From Candidatus Gastranaerophilales bacterium (GTDB lineage: Bacteria > Cyanobacteriota > Vampirovibrionia > Gastranaerophilales > Gastranaerophilaceae): a stretch of DNA of 64,000 nucleotides. Shown piece by piece: positions 54,237 through 64,000 of this stretch. The position numbers and the translations under genes were made by a program. The notes beneath the pieces are model-generated. The model did not search any database, had not been told where the DNA came from, and was given only the letters and a program-made list of their open reading frames with translations. Each line of letters begins with the position of its first letter. Positions within the stretch are counted from its first letter, which is position 1. The stretch is from contig CANQJT010000003.1 in assembly GCA_947624325.1 (NCBI GenBank), forward strand, positions 62,001 to 126,000, given 5' to 3'.

Positions 54237-54797
54237 ATGACATTGGATTCAATGTTTTCTTCGGGAACAGAAAAAATGGAAAAGACAATTGTACAAATGA
54301 AAAAAGAATTTGCTTCAATTCGTACGGGAAGAGCAAATCCTATGATTTTAGATAAGGTTTTAGTTGAATATTACGGAACTCCAACACCTTTAAGACAATT
54401 ATCACAGGTAAGTGTACAGGATGGTACAACTCTTGTTATTGCTCCTTATGATAAAACAATACTGAAGGATGTTGAAAAAGCTCTTGTTAAAGCAGACTTG
54501 GGTATTAATCCAAACTCTGACGGAATTGTTGTCAGACTGACATTTCCTCCTTTGACTGCGGATAAAAGAAAAGAAATTTGCAAAGATGTTAAAAAAGTTT
54601 GTGAAGATTCTAAAGTAGCAATCAGAAATATCAGAAGAGATATGGCTGATGAACTTAAAAAACTGGAAAAATCCGAAAATCTTTCTGAGGATATGGTTAA
54701 AGATAACCAGGATAAAATTCAGAAAATTACTGATAAATATATTAAAATAGCAGACGATGTTTCATCTGAAAAAGAAAAAGAGGTATTAACCGTATAG
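54237..54797 (+). CDS. frr: ribosome recycling factor
   Basis: With EF-G it splits the post-termination ribosome. Its 186 residues form the long three-helix body with the signature S-I-R-T-G-R-A-N-P-M-I-L-D at the start and R-K-E-I-C-K-D-V-K-K-V-C near the middle. The C-terminal helix K-I-T-D-K-Y-I-K-I-A-D is conserved. The pyrH-frr pair is the usual order. The stop overlaps the GTG of cdsA. Confidence 0.97.
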   Translation: MTLDSMFSSGTEKMEKTIVQMKKEFASIRTGRANPMILDKVLVEYYGTPTPLRQLSQVSVQDGTTLVIAPYDKTILKDVEKALVKADLGINPNSDGIVVRLTFPPLTADKRKEICKDVKKVCEDSKVAIRNIRRDMADELKKLEKSENLSEDMVKDNQDKIQKITDKYIKIADDVSSEKEKEVLTV

Positions 54798-55699
54798 TGG
54801 CAGTACTAAACAGCTTATTGAAAAACAGATTAATTACAGGATTTGTAGTTGCTTCTTTAGTTTTCGGATGTATTCTTGCCGGCGGAAAATTTCTGCTTAT
54901 CTTATTACTTTTCTTTATAATCACCGCAAGTAAAGAATATACGGATATTCTGAGGCATAAAGGTTTTTTGCCCTTTTTTAAGGTTATATTCATAACTTCG
55001 GTAATTATGATACTTGTAACTGCAAGCGGTTATGATAAATTAATACCGCTTGTACTTATAGCAGGTACAATAGGGTCATTTCTGGCGGTTTTATTTCGAG
55101 GACGACAGCCTTATATAGCTAATGTTGCAACGACAATATTAGGATTTTTAATAGCTTGGATGCCATGTCATGTTTATACTATAAGGCATATAGGACCTAA
55201 AGTTTCTTTATTCGGGCTAAACTTTTCACAGGGACTTTATTTCCTTTTAATGCTGTTTTTTGTAATTATGGTGACAGATATTGCTGCATACTTTTTCGGG
55301 GTTAGATACGGAAAACATCAGCTTTCACCCGTAATTAGTCCTAAAAAGACAGTGGAAGGTGCTGCTGCAGGTACTTTGTGTGCTGTTATTACAGGTATTA
55401 TAATCGGTAAACTTATCGGAATTTCCTTTTATCACAGCTTAGTGTTAAGTATTATTATTACCGTAATGGCACAGCTGGGCGATTTATCGGAATCTCTAAT
55501 AAAAAGAGATGCCGGGGTAAAGGATTCAGGTACGGCATTGCCCGGGCATGGAGGTTTTTTGGACAGAGCTGACAGCTATTTGTTTTCTGTCCCTGCCGCA
55601 TATTACTATATTAAATATTTTATCCTTACGGGATTTATATTCCCTTTGCCAATGATTACGGAATTTATAAAGAAAGTTCTTAATGTTATCTGCAGTTAG
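54797..55699 (+). CDS. cdsA: phosphatidate cytidylyltransferase
   Basis: Makes CDP-diacylglycerol, the precursor of membrane phospholipids. It is a 300-residue membrane protein with about eight hydrophobic segments and the C-terminal signature S-L-I-K-R-D-A-G-V-K-D-S-G-x2-L-P-G-H-G-G-x-L-D-R-x-D-S. The start is a GTG that overlaps the frr stop. In many bacteria uppS sits between frr and cdsA; it is absent here. Confidence 0.93.
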   Translation: MAVLNSLLKNRLITGFVVASLVFGCILAGGKFLLILLLFFIITASKEYTDILRHKGFLPFFKVIFITSVIMILVTASGYDKLIPLVLIAGTIGSFLAVLFRGRQPYIANVATTILGFLIAWMPCHVYTIRHIGPKVSLFGLNFSQGLYFLLMLFFVIMVTDIAAYFFGVRYGKHQLSPVISPKKTVEGAAAGTLCAVITGIIIGKLIGISFYHSLVLSIIITVMAQLGDLSESLIKRDAGVKDSGTALPGHGGFLDRADSYLFSVPAAYYYIKYFILTGFIFPLPMITEFIKKVLNVICS

Positions 55700-56411
55700 A
55701 AAAAAACAATTAAATAAATTAAAAAAAATTTTAAATGCACATAATTTGGATTTGGAATTATTAAATACTGCTTTAACTCATTCCTCATATAACTTTGAAT
55801 CTGCCAATGAAAATCTTCCCGATTATGAAAGACTTGAATTTCTCGGTGATTCTGTATTAAGAATATGCATAAGTGAATATCTGTATGATAAATACTCTGA
55901 TTATGATGAGGGAAAACTTACTAAAATAAGAAGTACCCTTGTCAGTGACAAGTTTATTTCAACTCTGGCAGAAAAATTGAATTTAAATGAATATTTAAAC
56001 ATCGGAATTCACGAAGAAAAAGACGGAGGACGAAATAAAGAATCAATAAATGCTTGTGCATTTGAAGCTGTAATTGGTGCTGTATATAAAAGTTTGGGTT
56101 TTGAAAAAGCAAAAAACTTTGTTTACGGTTTATACTCGGATGTTAATACAAATTTTAATGAAATTATGCTAAATTTCAATACAAAAGAGCTTTTGCAGCA
56201 ATATACCCAAAGTATAAACAAAGATTTACCTGAATATAAAGTAATAAACGAATCAGGTAAAGCACATAATAAAACTTTTGAAGTAGAGGTTATATATCAG
56301 GGAAAAGAACTCGGAAGAGGTATTGCAAAAACAAAAAAAGATGCGGAAAAAAATGCTGCATTTAATGCTTTAAAAAATTTAAATTTGCCAAAGGAGCAGA
56401 AAAATGAGTGA
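55683..56411 (+). CDS. rnc: ribonuclease III
   Basis: Cuts double-stranded RNA, including rRNA precursors. The 242-residue protein has the signature L-E-F-L-G-D-S-V-L and the acidic residues E-A-V-I-G-A. The C-terminal double-stranded RNA-binding domain covers about residues 160-235. It overlaps cdsA by 17 bases and rpe by 8. Confidence 0.95.
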   Translation: MLSAVRKKQLNKLKKILNAHNLDLELLNTALTHSSYNFESANENLPDYERLEFLGDSVLRICISEYLYDKYSDYDEGKLTKIRSTLVSDKFISTLAEKLNLNEYLNIGIHEEKDGGRNKESINACAFEAVIGAVYKSLGFEKAKNFVYGLYSDVNTNFNEIMLNFNTKELLQQYTQSINKDLPEYKVINESGKAHNKTFEVEVIYQGKELGRGIAKTKKDAEKNAAFNALKNLNLPKEQKNE

Positions 56412-57048
56412 TTTAATTATTGCGCCGTCTATTTTATCTTGTGATTTCGGGAATTTGGAATATGAAGTAAAAAGGTTGGAATCAGGCGGAGCGGATTGGA
56501 TTCATATTGATGTTATGGACGGGCATTTTGTACCTAATATTACAATTGGTGCTCCGGTTGTAAAATCAATCAGGAAAATATGTAATATCCCTTTGGATGT
56601 TCATTTAATGATTGATAATCCTGAAAAATACATAAAGGATTTTGCTTTAGCAGGGTCTGATATTATTACATTCCATTATGAAGCAGTAAAAGAAAAAACT
56701 CCCGAGGTTATTAATTTAATAAAATCATATAATATTAAAGCAGGGATTTCTATAAAACCGAATACTCCTTCATCAGAAATAAAATCTTATGTTAATATGG
56801 CTGATTTAATATTGATAATGACGGTGGAACCTGGATTTGGAGGACAAAAATTCATCGAAGAATGTATTAAAAAAGCTGTTGATATTAAGTCTTATGTAAA
56901 TAAGAATATAATAATTGAAGCTGATGGCGGAATTAACAATGAAACTGCTATAGTATGCAGAGATTTTGGTATAAATGCTCTTGTATCAGGTAATTATATT
57001 TTATCAAGCAATAATATTGAAGATGCAATAGAATCGTTGAGGGTATAA
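56404..57048 (+). CDS. rpe: ribulose-phosphate 3-epimerase
   Basis: Interconverts ribulose-5-phosphate and xylulose-5-phosphate. The 214-residue barrel has A-P-S-I-L-S-C-D-F-G, H-I-D-V-M-D-G-H-F-V-P-N, D-V-H-L-M-I and V-E-P-G-F-G-G-Q-K-F-I, with the metal-binding His/Asp set. The AAGGAG site lies just inside rnc. It overlaps nagA by one base. Confidence 0.96.
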   Translation: MSDLIIAPSILSCDFGNLEYEVKRLESGGADWIHIDVMDGHFVPNITIGAPVVKSIRKICNIPLDVHLMIDNPEKYIKDFALAGSDIITFHYEAVKEKTPEVINLIKSYNIKAGISIKPNTPSSEIKSYVNMADLILIMTVEPGFGGQKFIEECIKKAVDIKSYVNKNIIIEADGGINNETAIVCRDFGINALVSGNYILSSNNIEDAIESLRV

Positions 57049-57977
57049 TGATTGAAACTGAAGGTTTAATAGAACAGCATATACATGGTGCTTTTGGTTG
57101 TGATTTTATGAATTGCAGCGAAAAAGAACTGCTTGAAGTATCGGATTTACTTGCCCAAAGTGGGGTTTGTGCATATTTTCCTACGATTATGACAGATGCA
57201 ATTGATAAAATAAAAGAGCGAATTTCCGTAATAAAATCAGCTCAATCACACCAAAAAACAAACACTGCTCAAATTGCAGGTATTCATCTTGAAGGTCCTT
57301 TTATAAATCCTGAAAAATCGGGAATACACGAAAAAAAATATATACTCCCTCTTAAAATAGAATTATATAAAAAATTAGAGGACGAAATAATTAAAATTAT
57401 TACCATTTCGCCTGAACTTGATACGGATGGCGGATTTATAGAGTATTTAAAATCTAAAAATATTAAAATTTCTTTAGGGCATTCCATCGGAACTAATTTA
57501 ACCGATATAAATCAAGTTACTCATTTGTATAATGCTATGGGCGCATTCTCGCATAGAGGAAATTCAACAGTTGTAAGTGCTTTAAATAATAATGATATTT
57601 ATGTTGAAATTATAGCGGACTCAATGCATGTCAGCGATGAAGTATTAGATATTACATTCCGCTTAAAATCAAAGGATAAACTACTTTTAATAAGTGATGC
57701 ACTTCCTATGACACATAGCAATGAGACGGAAGGTTATTTTGCCGGTCAAAAAATATACAATAAAAACGGTAAACTGGTTAATTCGGATAGTGTTATTGCA
57801 GGAAGTTCCAAACTGCTTTGCGATATTGTTAAAAATCTTGCGGATAAAAAAATATTAAACTTTAATAATGCCATAGATTTAGCATCAACAAACCTTTTAA
57901 ATTATCATAATCTTAAAAACAATTTAAAAGTTTACTGGAATGATGATTTTACAATAAATAAAACAAAATTTATTTAA
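57048..57977 (+). CDS. nagA: N-acetylglucosamine-6-phosphate deacetylase (short form)
   Basis: Removes acetate from N-acetylglucosamine-6-phosphate. The catalytic barrel is intact: Q-H-I-H-G, H-L-E-G-P-F (metal glutamate), L-G-H-S, V-T-H-L-Y-N-A-M and I-S-D-A. At 309 residues it is about 60-70 shorter than typical NagA, because the small beta-sandwich formed by N-terminal and C-terminal pieces seems largely missing. It starts where the family has its P-G-x-I-D-x-H-x-H-G strand, in the rpe stop. The stop interlocks with that of the convergent gene (TTAA). Confidence 0.85.
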   Translation: MIETEGLIEQHIHGAFGCDFMNCSEKELLEVSDLLAQSGVCAYFPTIMTDAIDKIKERISVIKSAQSHQKTNTAQIAGIHLEGPFINPEKSGIHEKKYILPLKIELYKKLEDEIIKIITISPELDTDGGFIEYLKSKNIKISLGHSIGTNLTDINQVTHLYNAMGAFSHRGNSTVVSALNNNDIYVEIIADSMHVSDEVLDITFRLKSKDKLLLISDALPMTHSNETEGYFAGQKIYNKNGKLVNSDSVIAGSSKLLCDIVKNLADKKILNFNNAIDLASTNLLNYHNLKNNLKVYWNDDFTINKTKFI

Positions 57978-58492
57978 AAAGGATTATTATTCGTTGAGGT
58001 TTTTGCGTAAAAACCAAAAGGAACTTTTTTAAATGAATTAATTTCTTTTTTAAGTTTATAGTTTTCTTTGTTTAATTCATTAATTTTAAATCTCATTGTT
58101 TCGTTTTCTGTTTTAACTCTAATAAGTTCCATAACGACATCGTCCATGCCGTCAAGTTTTTCATCAAGTACGGAAGTTAATTTATCTGTAATTGATTTTT
58201 CAATATTTTTAAGGGTATCAACAAGCTGAACGATAGAACCGTTAGAAATTGAATTTGAACCTTTGAAAACAGCATTTCTAACCGGCATGGGAACAGTCAT
58301 TTTTGAAGCTTTACTAAGTGCATCGGCATCATCTTTAGTAAAATAAGTAAGCCCTCTATTGTTTTTTTTCAATTTAACATCAGCAAGTTTACATAATTCC
58401 TGTATGCCAGAGTTATCAACTCCAAGCATTTCTCTTATTTCTTTAGGTGAAATTTCCTTATTTTCAATAGAATCAACAACTGATGCCGTCAT
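57974..58492 (-). CDS. HTH and coiled-coil protein of unknown function
   Basis: A 172-residue protein. Residues about 14-60 look like a helix-turn-helix of the MerR/excisionase type (S-P-K-E-I-R-E-M-L-G-V-D-N-S-G-I-Q-E-L). The C-terminal half is a coiled coil (V-K-T-E-N-E-T-M-R-F-K-I-N-E-L-N-K-E-N). A DNA-binding oligomer is likely, but the target is unknown. A GGGG ribosome site is upstream. The gene ends head-to-head with nagA. Confidence 0.62.
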   Translation of the reverse strand: MTASVVDSIENKEISPKEIREMLGVDNSGIQELCKLADVKLKKNNRGLTYFTKDDADALSKASKMTVPMPVRNAVFKGSNSISNGSIVQLVDTLKNIEKSITDKLTSVLDEKLDGMDDVVMELIRVKTENETMRFKINELNKENYKLKKEINSFKKVPFGFYAKTSTNNNPF

Positions 58493-58633
58493 AAAAACAA
58501 TCCCCTTTTAATAAGCATGTACTACTGCTACAAATATTATATATTGTTTTAAAATATTTGTCTAAGAAAATAAACTATCTTTACATATCTTTTCATTTTG
58601 TATAAGAATAAATTACATGGTACTATAATTTAA

Positions 58634-58705
58634 GCTGGTGTTGAAGCCTTTTCAATATACCATTCGCAAATTTTCACATACACCTTCGGTTAATTCGTGA
58701 AAAAT
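58634..58705 (-). repeat. dispersed structured repeat, copy 3 (partial, inverted)
   Basis: On the minus strand, TTTTTCAC, 19 bases, GTGAAAA form the first hairpin; then TTTGCGAATGG, ATATTGAAAAGG. Over the conserved 28 bases it matches copy 2 at 25. After AAAAGG the sequence differs, and the GCAAC/GTTGC hairpins are absent. It sits in the 250-base gap between the HTH gene and manC. Confidence 0.62.
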
Positions 58706-58744
58706 AATCAGGAAAAACAGTAAAATATAAAAAAGGAAATAATA

Positions 58745-60142
58745 ATGAAGTTTATATTGCTTGCAGGCGGATCAGGAGAAAGGTTATGGCCGTTATCAAG
58801 AACATTATATCCAAAATCATTGTTAAAAAAAGATGACGGAAAATCTGCACTTCAAAATACATATGAAATTATTTTATCTTTAACTTCGCCTAAAAACATT
58901 ATAACTGTTATAAATGTTGCACAAGAAACTGATACAAGACTTCAATTAAAAAATATTACTGCAAATCCTGTTATCATATCAGAGCCAATGACAAAAAATA
59001 CGGCACCTGCAGCTGCTTCTGCTCTTACATATTTAAAAAGGTTAAAAAGAGATGAAGTGGTTGTTATACTTCCTGTAGATTTTGTTGTCTCGGATAAGAA
59101 AAAATTTATTGAAACTATAGAAAATGTAATTAACATAGCTAAAAAAGGCTATATAGGAGTTATAGGGACAAAAGCTCTGTCACCTGAAATAGGATTTGGA
59201 TACATTAAAACTTCCGAAAATTTAAAATTCGGAAAAAAGATAGAAAAATTTATTGAAAAACCTAATTATGAAACTGCTCAGTCATTTGTTTCGGATAAAT
59301 CGTATTATTGGAATTGCGGAATATATTCCGCCAAAGTTTCCGTTTTAAATGAGGCATATAATAAGTATGCAAAAGATATAACAGCTTGTTGCTCAAATAA
59401 TATGATTGACGAAAATTTGAAAATAAACTATTTAAATTATGAAAAAATGCCTGATATATCTTTAGATTATGCAATTATTGAAAAAGCAGACAACCTTGTT
59501 ATGACAGAGCTAAATACAAAATGGAGTGATATAGGGTCTTGGCATTCTATTTATAATGAAGGGAAAAAGGACAAAAAAGGCAATGTAATAACGGGAAATG
59601 TTTTGATTGATAAGGTAGAAAATTCTTTAATTTATTCATCAAAAGAACTTGTATGCGTTTCAGGAATGAAAAATGTTGCAGTTGTTGAAACCGAAGATGC
59701 AGTTCTTGTATGTGATAAAAGCAGAGCATCCGAAATTAATAAATTGGTAAAAGTAATAAAAAAAGAAAATGAAGAAATAACGCAAATACATAAAACCGTA
59801 TTCAGACCCTGGGGATATTATACAAGGTTAAACTCAGGAAAAGGCTGGTTATCAAAAATTATAACGGTTCTGCCTTCTCATAAATTATCGCTTCAGTCTC
59901 ATAATCACAGATCTGAACATTGGGTTGTTTTAGAAGGAAATGCAGTAGTTATAACAGAGGGAAAAACAAATAAACTAACAAAAGGACAAAGTATTGATAT
60001 ACCGGTTAAGTCAAAGCATTCCCTTCAAAACCCTTATAAAGAAGTGTTAAAAATTCTTGAAGTTCAAAAGGGTGATTTTATATCGGAAGATGATATTATA
60101 AGATATGAAGATATGTACGGCAGAGTAAAAACTAATAAATAG
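58745..60142 (+). CDS. manC: mannose-1-phosphate guanylyltransferase / mannose-6-phosphate isomerase
   Basis: A bifunctional 465-residue enzyme that makes GDP-mannose for polysaccharide and glycan synthesis. The N-terminal nucleotidyltransferase has L-A-G-G-S-G-E-R-L-W-P-L-S-R and F-I-E-K-P; a C-terminal cupin isomerase domain carries H-N-H-R-S-E-H-W. It has its own AAAGGA site and follows the repeat-bearing gap. Confidence 0.92.
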   Translation: MKFILLAGGSGERLWPLSRTLYPKSLLKKDDGKSALQNTYEIILSLTSPKNIITVINVAQETDTRLQLKNITANPVIISEPMTKNTAPAAASALTYLKRLKRDEVVVILPVDFVVSDKKKFIETIENVINIAKKGYIGVIGTKALSPEIGFGYIKTSENLKFGKKIEKFIEKPNYETAQSFVSDKSYYWNCGIYSAKVSVLNEAYNKYAKDITACCSNNMIDENLKINYLNYEKMPDISLDYAIIEKADNLVMTELNTKWSDIGSWHSIYNEGKKDKKGNVITGNVLIDKVENSLIYSSKELVCVSGMKNVAVVETEDAVLVCDKSRASEINKLVKVIKKENEEITQIHKTVFRPWGYYTRLNSGKGWLSKIITVLPSHKLSLQSHNHRSEHWVVLEGNAVVITEGKTNKLTKGQSIDIPVKSKHSLQNPYKEVLKILEVQKGDFISEDDIIRYEDMYGRVKTNK

Positions 60143-60149
60143 AAGTCTG

Positions 60150-60177
60150 TTTTCAATATAAAATAAAATGATATAAT
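60150..60177 (+). promoter_or_regulatory. possible ftsH promoter
   Basis: TTTTCA at 60150, 16-base spacer, perfect TATAAT at 60172-60177, about 30 bases ahead of the ftsH start. The -35 is weak. Confidence 0.35.
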
Positions 60178-60207
60178 CAAATATATCAGATTAAAGGAAA
60201 ATAAATC

Positions 60208-62076
60208 ATGAATAAAAATCAAGCAATGGGAATATGGATTATAATAGGGATTTTGGTATTGATATGGCTTTCAATGGTTTTTTCAGGTCCTACAACATCT
60301 ACAAAAGATTTGAAATACACTGATTTTCTTTCAATGGTAAAAAATGCCGAAATAAAAGAAGTTGTAATTGAAAATGATATGGTAACCGCAACTCCCGTTA
60401 ACGATACAATTAAAACCAATATAGACGGGAAAGAAACAGCTACTGCATCTTTAAGGTATAAAGTAACGGTCCCTCAAAATGATGACAGCTTATATAAAAT
60501 ATTAGAGGATAATAATGTAGCAATAGAGATAAAAAAGGCAAATGAAAACTCTTCTCTTGTAGGGTTAATGGGGACTGCATTTCCTATATTATTAATAATT
60601 GTATTTTTTATAATACTTGCAAAAATTATACAAACAGGCGGTTCGCAGGCATTGTCATTTGGTAAAAGCAAAGCTAAAATGATGCTTGACAGTAAAGTAA
60701 AAGTTACTTTTAAGGATGTTGCAGGAATTGATGAAGAAAAACAAGAATTGGAAGAAATTGTAGATTTCTTAAAAAACGGTGAAAAATACTTAAAACTGGG
60801 AGCAAAAATACCTAAAGGCGTATTGCTTGTCGGTGCACCGGGAACGGGTAAAACACTAATGGCAAAAGCTGTAGCAGGTGAAGCCGGTGTTCCGTTCTTT
60901 TCCATAAGCGGTTCTGACTTTGTTGAAATGTTTGTCGGTGTCGGTGCTTCAAGAGTGAGAGATTTATTTGAACAAGCTAAAAAACATCAGCCTTGTATAG
61001 TTTTTATAGATGAAATTGATGCTGTAGGTCGTCAAAGAGGAGCAGGCTTAGGCGGCGGTCATGATGAAAGAGAACAGACCTTAAACCAATTATTGGTTGA
61101 AATGGATGGGTTTGACGGAAATACGAATATTATTATTCTTGCCGCAACAAATAGACCCGATATTTTGGATAATGCTTTATTACGACCGGGAAGATTTGAC
61201 AGGCAGATAATGGTAAGCCTTCCTGATGTTAAAGGGAGAGAAGAAATATTAAAAGTCCACTCTAAAGGTAAACCATTGGATGAAGATGTTGATTTAAAAG
61301 TCTTGGCAAAACGAACCCCCGGCTTTACCGGAGCTGATTTACAAAGTTTATTAAATGAATCTGCACTTCTTGCTGCAAGAAAAAATAAAAATAAAATAAA
61401 TATGGAAGAAGTAGATGCTGCTATTGATAGAGTCCTTGCAGGAATTGAAAAGAAAAGCAGAGTAATGACTGATGAGGATAAAGAAATTACTTCTTATCAT
61501 GAAGTCGGGCATGCTCTTATTGCTAAATTGTTAAAGGACTGTGATGAACTCCATAAGGTAACAATTATACCAAGAGGTTATGCGTTAGGTATTACATGGA
61601 CAAAACCCGAGGATAATAAAGTACATGTAAGTAAATCAAAACTTTTGGCACAGATAACAATGATGCTGGGCGGTCGTGTAGCGGAAGAAATTGTATACGG
61701 ACCTGATAAAATTGGTACAGGGGCATCTAATGACATTGAAAGAGTTACTTCTATTGCTAAAAAAATGGTTACACAATGGGGAATGTCCGAAGAATTAGGA
61801 GCAATGACATACGGAAAATCTCAAGAACATGTATTTATGGGCAGAGACTTTGGGCAAACAAGAGATTTTTCCGAAGAAATAGCTGCTGATATAGATAAAG
61901 AAATTAAAAAAATTGTGGATTCCAGATATGAAATAGCTAAAAATTTATTAACCGAAAATAGAGATTTATTAGATGCTATAGCTCATGAATTGTTGGAAAA
62001 AGAAACACTTGATGATAATGATGTAACAGAAATAATTACAAGAATTAAAGGCGAAGAGTTTATAGAAAGAATTTAA
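60208..62076 (+). CDS. ftsH: ATP-dependent zinc metalloprotease FtsH
   Basis: A membrane-anchored AAA+ protease that removes damaged or unneeded membrane and cytosolic proteins. Two membrane segments (about residues 8-25 and 115-138) flank a periplasmic loop. The AAA domain has Walker A (G-A-P-G-T-G-K-T, 209-216), Walker [10 protein letters not shown] and SRH. The zinc site is H431-E-V-G-H435 (S-Y-H-E-V-G-H-A). The length is 622 residues. An AAAGGA ribosome site is present. Confidence 0.96.
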   Translation: MNKNQAMGIWIIIGILVLIWLSMVFSGPTTSTKDLKYTDFLSMVKNAEIKEVVIENDMVTATPVNDTIKTNIDGKETATASLRYKVTVPQNDDSLYKILEDNNVAIEIKKANENSSLVGLMGTAFPILLIIVFFIILAKIIQTGGSQALSFGKSKAKMMLDSKVKVTFKDVAGIDEEKQELEEIVDFLKNGEKYLKLGAKIPKGVLLVGAPGTGKTLMAKAVAGEAGVPFFSISGSDFVEMFVGVGASRVRDLFEQAKKHQPCIVFIDEIDAVGRQRGAGLGGGHDEREQTLNQLLVEMDGFDGNTNIIILAATNRPDILDNALLRPGRFDRQIMVSLPDVKGREEILKVHSKGKPLDEDVDLKVLAKRTPGFTGADLQSLLNESALLAARKNKNKINMEEVDAAIDRVLAGIEKKSRVMTDEDKEITSYHEVGHALIAKLLKDCDELHKVTIIPRGYALGITWTKPEDNKVHVSKSKLLAQITMMLGGRVAEEIVYGPDKIGTGASNDIERVTSIAKKMVTQWGMSEELGAMTYGKSQEHVFMGRDFGQTRDFSEEIAADIDKEIKKIVDSRYEIAKNLLTENRDLLDAIAHELLEKETLDDNDVTEIITRIKGEEFIERI

Positions 62077-62107
62077 AGGGTATTAAATAAAAAAAGAGGT
62101 AGTAAAT

Positions 62108-62827
62108 ATGGCATCAATAATAAATGCTGTAAGAAACATTATTAGTGATAATTGGTGGATTGTTAAAGTTATAGTTTTTGCCGCACCGATATTTTTAATT
62201 ATTAACAATAAAATTTTTGACGGATTTGGTGAAACTAATAAAATAATAGCTTATATAATATTGGCCTGTTTATATTTCGGAATATGTTCTTTCCTTATTA
62301 ACCGAAATATAAATAATTTAACTCCTATATTGCCGTCATTGTTTACATTACTAGATTGGATAAAAAGATCTATTTTCGTATCAATAGTTACAATACCATT
62401 ATATTTATTATATTTTTATGTTATAAATTATGTTTCTCAAGTTTTTTCATCCCAGCCTATAGTAATGTATATTATAATTGTCTGTGTAACAATGTTTTTA
62501 GCTCCGTTTATTATACTGCCGACAATATATTATTCGGTAAGAGACAGTTTACTGGATGCGTTGAATTTTAAATTAATTATAGACGGTTCGGGAAACTTTG
62601 CAGTAGCTTTTCTTACTTTTTTAATTCAATATCTTATAATCTTTGGAGTTATAGGTTATTCTGTGTATAAGCTTCTCACTGAAATGATTAATGATTCTTT
62701 ATTATTAAACATTGCAATAAGTATATTTATAGTTTTATCAATATTAACTTTATATTCATATTGTTCAGACTTATATCCTGAAACAATACCTGAAATACAA
62801 GGAAAAAAGAAAAAATCAAAGAGATAA
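62108..62827 (+). CDS. polytopic membrane protein of unknown function
   Basis: A 239-residue protein with six hydrophobic segments (about residues 18-35, 42-62, 88-115, 120-145, 165-190, 198-218) and a basic C-terminal tail (G-K-K-K-K-S-K-R). It follows ftsH by 31 bases with a GAGGTAG site, so it may be co-transcribed with the protease. I recognise no family. The end overlaps uvrB by 12 bases on the other strand. Confidence 0.68.
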   Translation: MASIINAVRNIISDNWWIVKVIVFAAPIFLIINNKIFDGFGETNKIIAYIILACLYFGICSFLINRNINNLTPILPSLFTLLDWIKRSIFVSIVTIPLYLLYFYVINYVSQVFSSQPIVMYIIIVCVTMFLAPFIILPTIYYSVRDSLLDALNFKLIIDGSGNFAVAFLTFLIQYLIIFGVIGYSVYKLLTEMINDSLLLNIAISIFIVLSILTLYSYCSDLYPETIPEIQGKKKKSKR

Positions 62828-64000
62828 ACTTTTAAGCTTTTTAATTTGATTACGAATTTCTGCCGCTCTTTCAAAATCAAGAATAGAAGCAGCCTTTTTC
62901 ATTGATTTTTCAAGGTTATCAAGAAGTTTAGGCAAATCTTTTTTAGAAATATTATTTTCAACCATTTCTTCTGCCACAATATCTTCAATATTTCTGTAGC
63001 TTGCGACAAGCTGCAGCAGGTTGTTTTCAATTGGTTTTTTAATTGTTTGCGGTGTAATATTATGAATTTTATTATATTCAAGCTGAAGAGTTCTTCTTCT
63101 TTCGGTTTCTTTAATTGCTTTATCCATACTTTCTGTAATTTTATCGGCATACATAATAACTTTAGAGCATACATTTCTTGCTGCTCTTCCTATTGTTTGA
63201 ATTAAACTTGTTTCAGACCTTAAAAAACCTTCTTTATCTGCATCCATAATAGCAACAAGAGAAACTTCGGGAATATCAAGACCTTCTCTTAGAAGGTTTA
63301 CCCCTATAAGTACATCAAAGACACCTAATCTTAAATCTCTAAGAATTTCCACTCTTTCAATAGATGTTATTTCGCTATGCAGGTATCTGACTCTTATTCC
63401 CAGCTGGAGCAAGTAATCACATAAATCTTCCGCCATTTTTTTTGTAAGAGTTGTTACTAAAATTCTTTCTTTTTTATCTGTTACTTTTTTTATTTCTTCA
63501 ATTAAATCGTCAACCTGATTTAAAGTAGGTTTAACAAATATTTCAGGGTCAACAAGTCCTGTCGGACGGATTATTTGCTCTACAATTTGAGAAGATGTTT
63601 CTTTTTCAAAATCTGATGGAGTGGCGGATACATATATTTTCTGCCCTACTTTAGCCCAAAATTCATCTATTTTTAAAGGTCTGTTATCTTTAGCGCTCGG
63701 GAGTCTGAAACCGTAGTCAACAAGTACTGTTTTTCTTGCCTGATCGCCATTATACATAGCTTTTAACTGCGGAATTGATACGTGTGATTCATCTATTACA
63801 ACAAGAAAATCATCATTAAAATAGTCAAGTAATGTGGATGGCGCACTGCCCTTTGCTCGTCTTTCTATTATCCTTGAATAATTTTCAATTCCGCTGCAGT
63901 ATCCCATTTCTTTTATCATTTCAATATCATAGTTCGTTCTTTGATATATTCTTTGTGCCTCAATAAGTTTATTTTCAAATTCAAATTTTTTAACCTGTTC
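62816..64000 (-). CDS. uvrB: excinuclease ABC subunit B, 5' end missing
   Basis: The helicase-like DNA damage-recognition subunit of nucleotide excision repair. The frame runs to the window edge without a start, so the N-terminal part (Walker A) is outside. Visible: [15 protein letters not shown] near the edge, [21 protein letters not shown] (the Walker B region), G-R-A-A-R-N (helicase motif VI), and the C-terminal UVR domain ([19 protein letters not shown]) that meets UvrC. A shorter frame from 63919 is only an internal ATG. Confidence 0.95.
   Translation of the reverse strand, partial: EQVKKFEFENKLIEAQRIYQRTNYDIEMIKEMGYCSGIENYSRIIERRAKGSAPSTLLDYFNDDFLVVIDESHVSIPQLKAMYNGDQARKTVLVDYGFRLPSAKDNRPLKIDEFWAKVGQKIYVSATPSDFEKETSSQIVEQIIRPTGLVDPEIFVKPTLNQVDDLIEEIKKVTDKKERILVTTLTKKMAEDLCDYLLQLGIRVRYLHSEITSIERVEILRDLRLGVFDVLIGVNLLREGLDIPEVSLVAIMDADKEGFLRSETSLIQTIGRAARNVCSKVIMYADKITESMDKAIKETERRRTLQLEYNKIHNITPQTIKKPIENNLLQLVASYRNIEDIVAEEMVENNISKKDLPKLLDNLEKSMKKAASILDFERAAEIRNQIKKLKSLSL

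Noticed and set aside
54797-54820. Missing uppS between frr and cdsA read as a deletion
   Set aside because: The frr stop overlaps the cdsA start, so nothing was visibly removed here; uppS may lie elsewhere and the order is not universal.

Overview
The window is AT-rich bacterial DNA using the standard genetic code, with very dense coding, many 1-17 nt gene overlaps and a diderm-type envelope (two-partner secretion pair, TolC-like exported proteins, many signal peptides). Three things fit a gut member of the non-photosynthetic cyanobacterial sister clade (Vampirovibrionia/Melainabacteria, Gastranaerophilales type): a membrane-anchored YvcK, RNase E/G and flagellar genes beside very AT-rich housekeeping genes. 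No rRNA or ribosomal protein gene is present, so this placement is inference. I see no phage, insertion sequence, CRISPR array, tRNA or rRNA.

Layout. 1-8.6 kb: a HEAT-repeat protein running off the left edge, a UbiA-family prenyltransferase with a zinc-ribbon partner, a secreted unknown, then lysA-cdaA-KDPG aldolase-like-gcvPB and a secreted FkbM-like methyltransferase. 8.8-13.5 kb: RNase E/G, a small membrane protein, the GTPase EngB and a secreted TPR protein. 13.6-18.3 kb: a divergent two-partner secretion pair with strong terminators. 18.3-24.1 kb: a 1933-residue protein carrying a split papain-type triad. 24.2-28.4 kb: carbonic anhydrase, LUD-domain protein, GNAT protein and a three-gene flagellar cluster (fliJ, FliK-like, FlgE/F/G-like). 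28.5-36.8 kb: pxpA, yvcK, panB-panC, a membrane protein, dut, secG, a YggU-family gene and relA/spoT. 36.8-40.5 kb: tandem paralogous TolC-like exported proteins and a self-contained SOS unit (LexA-UmuD hybrid plus UmuC). 40.5-44 kb: ilvC diverging from ilvB-ilvN. 44-46.7 kb: exported parvulin, phosphopantetheinyl transferase, endonuclease IV-like and formyltransferase genes. 46.7-58 kb: a long plus-strand run (serS, tmk, duplicated small protein, folE2, dapL-like, radical SAM, MATE, pyrH, frr, cdsA, rnc, rpe, nagA). 58-64 kb: an HTH/coiled-coil gene, manC, ftsH, a membrane protein and the 3' part of uvrB.

The genes supply amino acids (lysine, branched chain), pantothenate, pterin, nucleotide-sugar and phospholipid synthesis, translation (serS, frr), stress signalling (c-di-AMP, (p)ppGpp, SOS) and cell-surface or secreted products.

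Most worth a second look: (1) a dispersed repeat of about 110 bp in two near-full copies (2343, 28585) and one partial inverted copy (58705), whose first hairpin shows paired base changes and whose second copy lies between a good promoter and pxpA; (2) the giant protein with Cys257, His919 and Asn949 in papain-like motifs about 660 residues apart; (3) a similar short N-terminal peptide on that giant protein and on a nearby GNAT protein; (4) a LexA-UmuD hybrid with a consensus promoter, an operator overlapping it and apparently no 5' leader.
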